Assembly: GCF_963675165.1 (NCBI RefSeq)
Contig: NC_087377.1
Coordinates: 10,960,632 to 11,024,631, forward strand
DNA length: 64,000 nucleotides
Source of the DNA: Halichondria panicea
Lineage: Eukaryota > Porifera > Demospongiae > Suberitida > Halichondriidae
Direction of reading: 5' to 3'
Under the pieces are notes generated by a model. It saw only the letters and a list, made by a program, of their open reading frames with translations, did not search any database and had not been told where the DNA came from. The translations under genes and the position numbers were made by a program. Position 1 is the first letter of the stretch, and the number at the start of each line of letters is the position of its first letter. This document shows positions 58,800 to 64,000 of this stretch, piece after piece.

Positions 58800-61700
58800 C
58801 ACTGTAAAAACAAACGTGTTACCGTAACACACGTGTAGCGTGTCACATGTGTGCTAAATTGCTCTACGTATGTCAAATCAGCACATTAGTAAGTGCATGC
58901 GTGCTATTTTAGCCCACTGGTACCACTTTAACCCATGTGTATTGTGTTACACATGTGCTAATTGACCCAACGTGTGTTATATAAGCACAGTAGTAAATTT
59001 CATGTGTGCTATTTCAGCACTGGTATTACAGCAATAGAATGTGGTATATTACGGTTTATAATCAAGTGTAGTGATAATTGTAGTGATATTTGAGCCATTT
59101 CTGAGAGTGAGTAGCATCACTAACTTGATTAGTAAATGATTATGGCATGTGAGCACTGATCTAAGTCAACATAAGAAAGTTTGGATCATGTCTAATTATA
59201 GATATCTTGCTGACAGGTGGTACAGTCTTTATCCTTCATAAAAGAGCAAGAGAAGACCATTGAGTTCTCATTTATAAAGTATTTAGTTTGTTGGCTGTTT
59301 TAAATCTTTTTTAGCTTTTCTATATAAAGCCCAGTGCAGAAGTTGCTACGCGCATGCGCAGTTTCTAGTTGCTATAGCTCCTTCGCAGCTGGATTCTAGA
59401 ACAAAAGCAGAAGAGTCAAAAGCAGTCTAAAGGATACCACCAAGGACCAAGAGTTGTTTAAAAGCTGAAAGAGCTGAAAGAGGATGGTGTCAAAGCAAGT
59501 GGTGAGTTTCTCCAGACAGTTGTTCTGGCTAGCTGTACACAACAGTACAAAAATAATAATACCTATATTTATACTTCGCAGCTGAAGCTTGTAGCCTATA
59601 CTACTAAGATACTACTAGGAGACTACACTATAGAGTGTCTAAAATAAGGAGGGACCAGGAGTTATTCATATCAAAACATTTTGTCAAATGAATGTAAAAA
59701 ATATGTAAAAGTTGTCATCAAACATTTAATCTACAAGTATACAAATGCAGTAAAAAGTGAGACAAAAACACACAATTTGTACTTCAAACACTAAAAAAGA
59801 AGGAATTTTACCTAGAAATAATTTTAGTTTGCTCTCTATTGTATAATTTAGCTATTACTCTTTCCAATGATACCTCACATGCAGTTTCTACATGAGCTGC
59901 ATACAGTGTTTTTCAGGTTTGAAATATAACAGTGATGACAGTTTTACCATTGAATTGCAGTGACTGGAAAGGGACTGTCCCATACTTTACATCATAAATT
60001 TTTGTGGGAAGGGTATTTACCTTTAGTTCGGTGCTAGGCAGCACAAGCAATTCCTAAGGATTCATATGAATGTGGGTTGCCTAGTTTCCTGTTAGTGTTA
60101 AGCAGCGTTAATTTTGCATAAGTGCATGTAAGTAGAGCTAGCTAAAGTTTATTGTGCCAGCTAGACTACTGTATACCTACTGAGGATGACAGAACAGCCC
60201 AAGTAACAGCCAAGGTATACTACTGTAACATAGAGCTGATGTCAAGTTTCCAAGACAAGCAAGGCAAAGCAAAGACAGTGCCCAGGAACTGAAGAAAGCC
60301 CCTGAGAAACTCTCTCCTGGTGGGATTTACCGACACTGACAATCCATCAAGAGATAGTTAACATACATATATTGGATATGATGATGGGTTAGAGTAATTA
60401 TGAATGGAGAGAATAGCTGGTAGACTTGATGGACTGGATGAAAGTTCGAACAGTGACACTGATAACTGATTACAGACTTAGTTTATTCTCTTTTCATTGT
60501 ATTTTGAGTTAGGAACCAAGATTGAAGTATAATCTGGTCTGCAGAAGAAAGGTACAGATGCTAACTTGAATCTGTGCTACCTTGTTTGCTAATTACACTG
60601 CAGTACTTTTATTATTTATTATTTATTATGAAGAGGAAATGACAAATATGACAAGTTATGACACGAAACGTCACAAATATTGAGTGGGCGGTTACAATTT
60701 TAATTTGACATTTCCCATTGCAATGTTTTGATATGTTAAAAGCTGAAAGAGGATTGTTTCACGACCAGACTCGACTAGAGTAAAGCAAGTGTTTTTCTAG
60801 GTGAGTTTCTCCAGGCAGTTGTTCTGGCTATAGCTGTTGACTGAAAATGATAATACCTACCTGTTTGTATTAATGGCAGGCATTGACGGAAAAAGGCTAT
60901 GGTTATTTGTGGATATGATGACTTTGACGAGCTGTATATAGTTCCAACCCAGTGGACAGGCTTCAGCACCTTGTTCATGTTCACACCCAACTGTACTTCG
61001 GCACTCAACTTGATATGGTAAATCATTCTATTTGTACTATAAAATTAGCAACCCATTCACAATTAGTCTTGGCTCTAACAGTAATATTCGAGGCAACCAG
61101 GTCACTGTAGCGTTGTTAGCTCCACCCTATTCTAAGAACTATAAACACTCTTTTAGAATATTCTAACAATTGTATAGCCTCGATTTCATGCCGCGCGTTG
61201 TAATTCTAACCTAAGCGCCAGAAAATATGTACCGTGTGAGGTGAAAAATTTTGTGTTTTTCGAGGCCAAGTAAAAACTGCACCCACTGGTATTTCATTCT
61301 TGGTAGGTGGTTTCCTGTCATTGAAACATTACAACTGCGAGCATCTATTCTGAGGGCTCTAGAGCCAAATAGCACTCGCGAAATGTTCTCGCTATACATG
61401 TACGGTACTCGGTGCTCAAATTGAGCAAAGCAAAAATTGGGACTTGCCCCTTTATTGTAGGTAGTAGGGAGACACTGTGTGTAATTATTGTGTGCCTTTT
61501 ATTTAAACAAAAGGTGGTGCGTATGTTTTGATAGCCCATAATTATGACATAAACAACAATTGGAGTGGCATGGTCATCACATCAATATACGTATGGTGCA
61601 TGGTCTTCATTTGTCTTCATTTCGATCCTTTGTAGGCATGGCTCCATCCTGAAATTTCATCACCGAAGACGATTGCCAAGAAGGCCGTACCTGCCTCTGT

Positions 61701-62068
61701 TGTAGCTTCTAACACTTTATAACGAAGAAGCAGACAATGGTACTTATAATTTGCTGCAACAATACTCTGTACTCATGCAGGACATACTTTATGTTCCTGT
61801 ACATTTTCAATCACTTTTTTTGCTGTTTCATCGAATGTACGTATAATTTAATTGCACCTCCATTTATCTTTTCACAGTCACATGCTAACAACGTCACTAT
61901 TAATAATTTATTGCATGCTACATACGTGCTGGTTTAACACAAAAATCAATGACACGGGTGCTGTTTTAACATTGATATCAAGTAACACGTATGTATAGTG
62001 TGCTATTTTAGGAGACATTCGAACGACACGCTACCACGGGTTAAAATAACACGTTTGTTTTTACAGTG
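58800..62068. mobile_element. 3.27-kb terminal-inverted-repeat element
   Basis: Cactgtaaaaacaaacgtgt at 58800 and acacgtttgtttttacagtg ending 62068 are perfect inverted ends, extending to TTA / TAA. Subterminal DNA carries many copies of an acacgtgt / (c)acatgtgtgcta motif (58815-59030 and 61940-62050). The interior (59040-61930) has no long open frame, no transposase motif and no recognisable gene. It appears to be a non-autonomous element, inserted in a P-unit whose uninterrupted relative is at about 33530-33600. Confidence 0.85.
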
Positions 62069-63567
62069 CAGTGACATATATAGCCCAGCAGGAACATGGA
62101 GAGAAACCATAATGATACAGTCTACTGGTGCAAACACTGAAAATTCATTGTCGTATAGGTATGAGAAGGGTAGGTAACTAAATGGGTGACTCTAGACTGC
62201 ATAGGAAGATGACAACTCTGAGCCTGTGTTAGTGTACAGTGTGTTGTACACTAACAGTACATTATAGCATGAGATGAGTAGTGCCTACTGCAATGGAGTC
62301 TTGTATTAAAGCAATGGTGACAATTCCGAGCTGCTTCTGTTATTCTGATAGAGTGTGTCTGTTTGGTTTGTGCTTTACACTGTGTTGGTGTGAGTGGTTG
62401 TTTTCAATGGCTTCCTCTCTCCTACAGTTGAGGAGACAAGAAGAGGCACTGAGAATGGAGGTACAGGTACAGAGCACATTAGCTGGAAAATGCATTTGTG
62501 TCGTACTTTGTAGAGTCCCTTAAAGTCATTCAAGGTCAGCTATAGTGTGTCCTATTTGAAGGTGCATGCATGTGCAATGTACAATCATGTACGACCCCCC
62601 CCCGCCCCTATACACACACACCTTTAGGCCTACTGTGCTGCTAAGAAAGGGGCCTCACGTAAACTGGCCACTCAGACGCTAACATACCTCAGCAGTATGG
62701 AAAAGGGTCTGTCATCAGAGACTAAAAACTCCCCTGACACCCAGCCCTTGCATGCAGCCCACCTCCAGCCTGGTGAGCAGCCTATAATCAGTGAGGACAG
62801 TCTGAAGACATGGGTCCATGGACAGGAGCTCCTCAGGAACCTTCATCAAGAACAAGGTACGTGTGTTTATATAATGCATGTGTAGTTATGCAGCGCAATG
62901 AGTCGACTGTGTACTATTGAATGTACAGTACAAAGAATGGGAACCTAGCATGCTGTATGTACATGCAATTGTATACAAGGTATGCTTCAATGTATGAAGT
63001 TTAGGTGTGTACAGGGAAACGTGTGTCAATTGAGAATATACTAGCTCACAATATTTGTACAGGACATTGTACAGTACATGTACCAGACCCTTTATCACAC
63101 TACCAGTTTGAATGTGTCCATGTGTTGTTTATCCTGGCTACAGAACACTGACTCAGGACGATGGGGACTTTGACAAGTTCCGGATAGTGTCAAAGCTCAG
63201 CAGCTCTCGCTCTCCACAAAAAGTATCACTTTAACTGACTCTTACGATTATTCTAGTATTCATAATGTAAGTACGTACATATTGTATATACCCGTACATG
63301 TGTTGTGTGTAGTGTCCCTTTTATCATAGCTGAGCCATTTTGCAGTATAAATTATAGCTACTGTTATTATGTGATTTTCTCACCCCTTACTTCCTAAGCT
63401 CTCAAATTTCCACTCAGTATGATATGATCATGTGACTCTTTAACCCCTCAGTTTCCGAGCCCCACCCCTCACTGTCTGACTCGGAAGAGGAGATAGACTT
63501 TGGATTCTGGGAGAAGGCGTCCACCCTACCCTCGGACAAGACCCCAACCAAGGACCTAAACTTATGA
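62069..63567 (+). pseudogene. P8: near-complete 3' half of the repeated plus-strand gene
   Basis: After the Death-like remnant (62069-62150) come exons at about 62428-62470 (LRRQEEALRMEVQVQSTL); 62690-62856 (MEKGLSSETKNSPDTQPLHA, LQPGEQPIISEDSLKTWVHG, QELLRNLHQEQ, donor aag|gtacgtg); 63144-63220 (LTQDDGDFDKF, then one base missing compared with P3 and P5, so KFLESVKAQQ becomes KFRIVSK); and 63451-63567 (VSEPHPSLSDSEEEIDFGFW, EKASTLPSDKTPTKDLNL, stop). The single-base loss at about 63181 makes this copy doubtful. Product unknown; the conserved end is acidic and then aromatic (DFGFW). Confidence 0.6.
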
Positions 63568-63740
63568 AGTGGTAGTTATATACATATTTACATCGACTAC
63601 AAAACAGTCAAAATAATATTTATTATGTATATAACAGTCTCTTAGAAGTGTACTTAATAAGTTCATAATAACCATAAAATGTTGATAATAATTATTTCTC
63701 AACATGATAAAAAGACAGTTAATGTCAATGCACAACATTA

Positions 63741-64000
63741 TTAAAAGAAACAACTATAATCACTTATAGAGAAGAAATCAACAGTTTGAATATTAGTATA
63801 TACATTTGTTTGTCCTCCGGCTACAATGACCTCTCCACTTGGAAGCACTGAGCATGTGCAGCGGTATCGTGCAGTAGGCAGGTCTCCCACTTTCCCCCAC
63901 CTACTGGTGCCAGGCTGGTAGAGGTGGATTGATGAACTTGTGATGAGTTTGTCGTCCCGTCCACCAACGGCTAATAGTGACCTCCCAATACTGAGAAGAG
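63741..64000 (-). CDS. Copy G: Kelch exon of another paralogue, cut by window edge
   Basis: The last Kelch blades are encoded (VKVGDLPTARYRCTCSVLPS, GEVIVAGGQT, VDFFSISD), with the end extended to DYSCFF and stop at 63741 because the usual terminal codon is changed. The frame is open to the window edge. It carries small differences from other copies (for example WGKVGD-type change near 63896, caggctggtgcc). Whether the rest of the gene is intact cannot be seen. Confidence 0.75.
   Translation of the reverse strand, partial: LLSIGRSLLAVGGRDDKLITSSSIHLYQPGTSRWGKVGDLPTARYRCTCSVLPSGEVIVAGGQTNVYTNIQTVDFFSISDYSCFF

Overview
This is a stretch of animal nuclear DNA, most likely from a sponge or another early-branching metazoan. 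The genes have short introns with GT-AG ends. They encode animal-type combinations: Death domain + protein kinase + Kelch repeats; secreted subtilase + CUB + ILEI/FAM3-like domains; and a USF-type bHLH-leucine zipper factor. Foldback (terminal-inverted-repeat) elements fill the space between genes. The species call is inference; I recognise a sponge-like style, not a specific genome.

Layout. 1-8000: gene-free, built almost entirely of foldback elements and nested repeats. 8030-12273 (+): an apparently intact five-exon gene for a secreted S8 protease with one CUB domain and five ILEI-like domains, two of which come from a recent 912-bp-offset duplication. 12274-17450: foldback elements and a broken RecQ-helicase fragment. 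18238-55000: a cluster of paralogous minus-strand genes with the plan Death - kinase - short linker - coiled coil - six-blade Kelch. Copies A (18238-21860) and E (44424-48138) read through intact, E without the coiled-coil exon. Copy C (37091-40569) is intact but has a different kinase, no Death exon and a long heptad coiled coil. Copies B (23236-26174), D (30033-33293) and F (50589-54353) are broken by stops, frameshifts, deletions or exon loss. Copy G begins at 63741 and runs off the right edge.

Between the copies lie repeated plus-strand exon fragments (P1-P8) of a second, unrecognised gene whose last exon ends in an acidic DFGFW motif. They were duplicated along with the kinase genes and end tail-to-tail with the Kelch exons. 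Some carry a plus-strand remnant that reads like the end of a Death domain. 55650-57598 (+): the USF-like gene. 58800-62068: a 3.27-kb terminal-inverted-repeat element inserted into one of the plus-strand fragments.

How the parts may work together is inference. Death-kinase-Kelch proteins look like intracellular signalling or sensor proteins: Death for adaptor contact, kinase for output, coiled coil for oligomerisation, Kelch for target binding. Their tandem birth-and-death pattern, with exon phases that allow whole modules to be lost in frame, resembles recognition or innate-immune families. The protease-CUB-ILEI gene is the most unusual single protein in the window.
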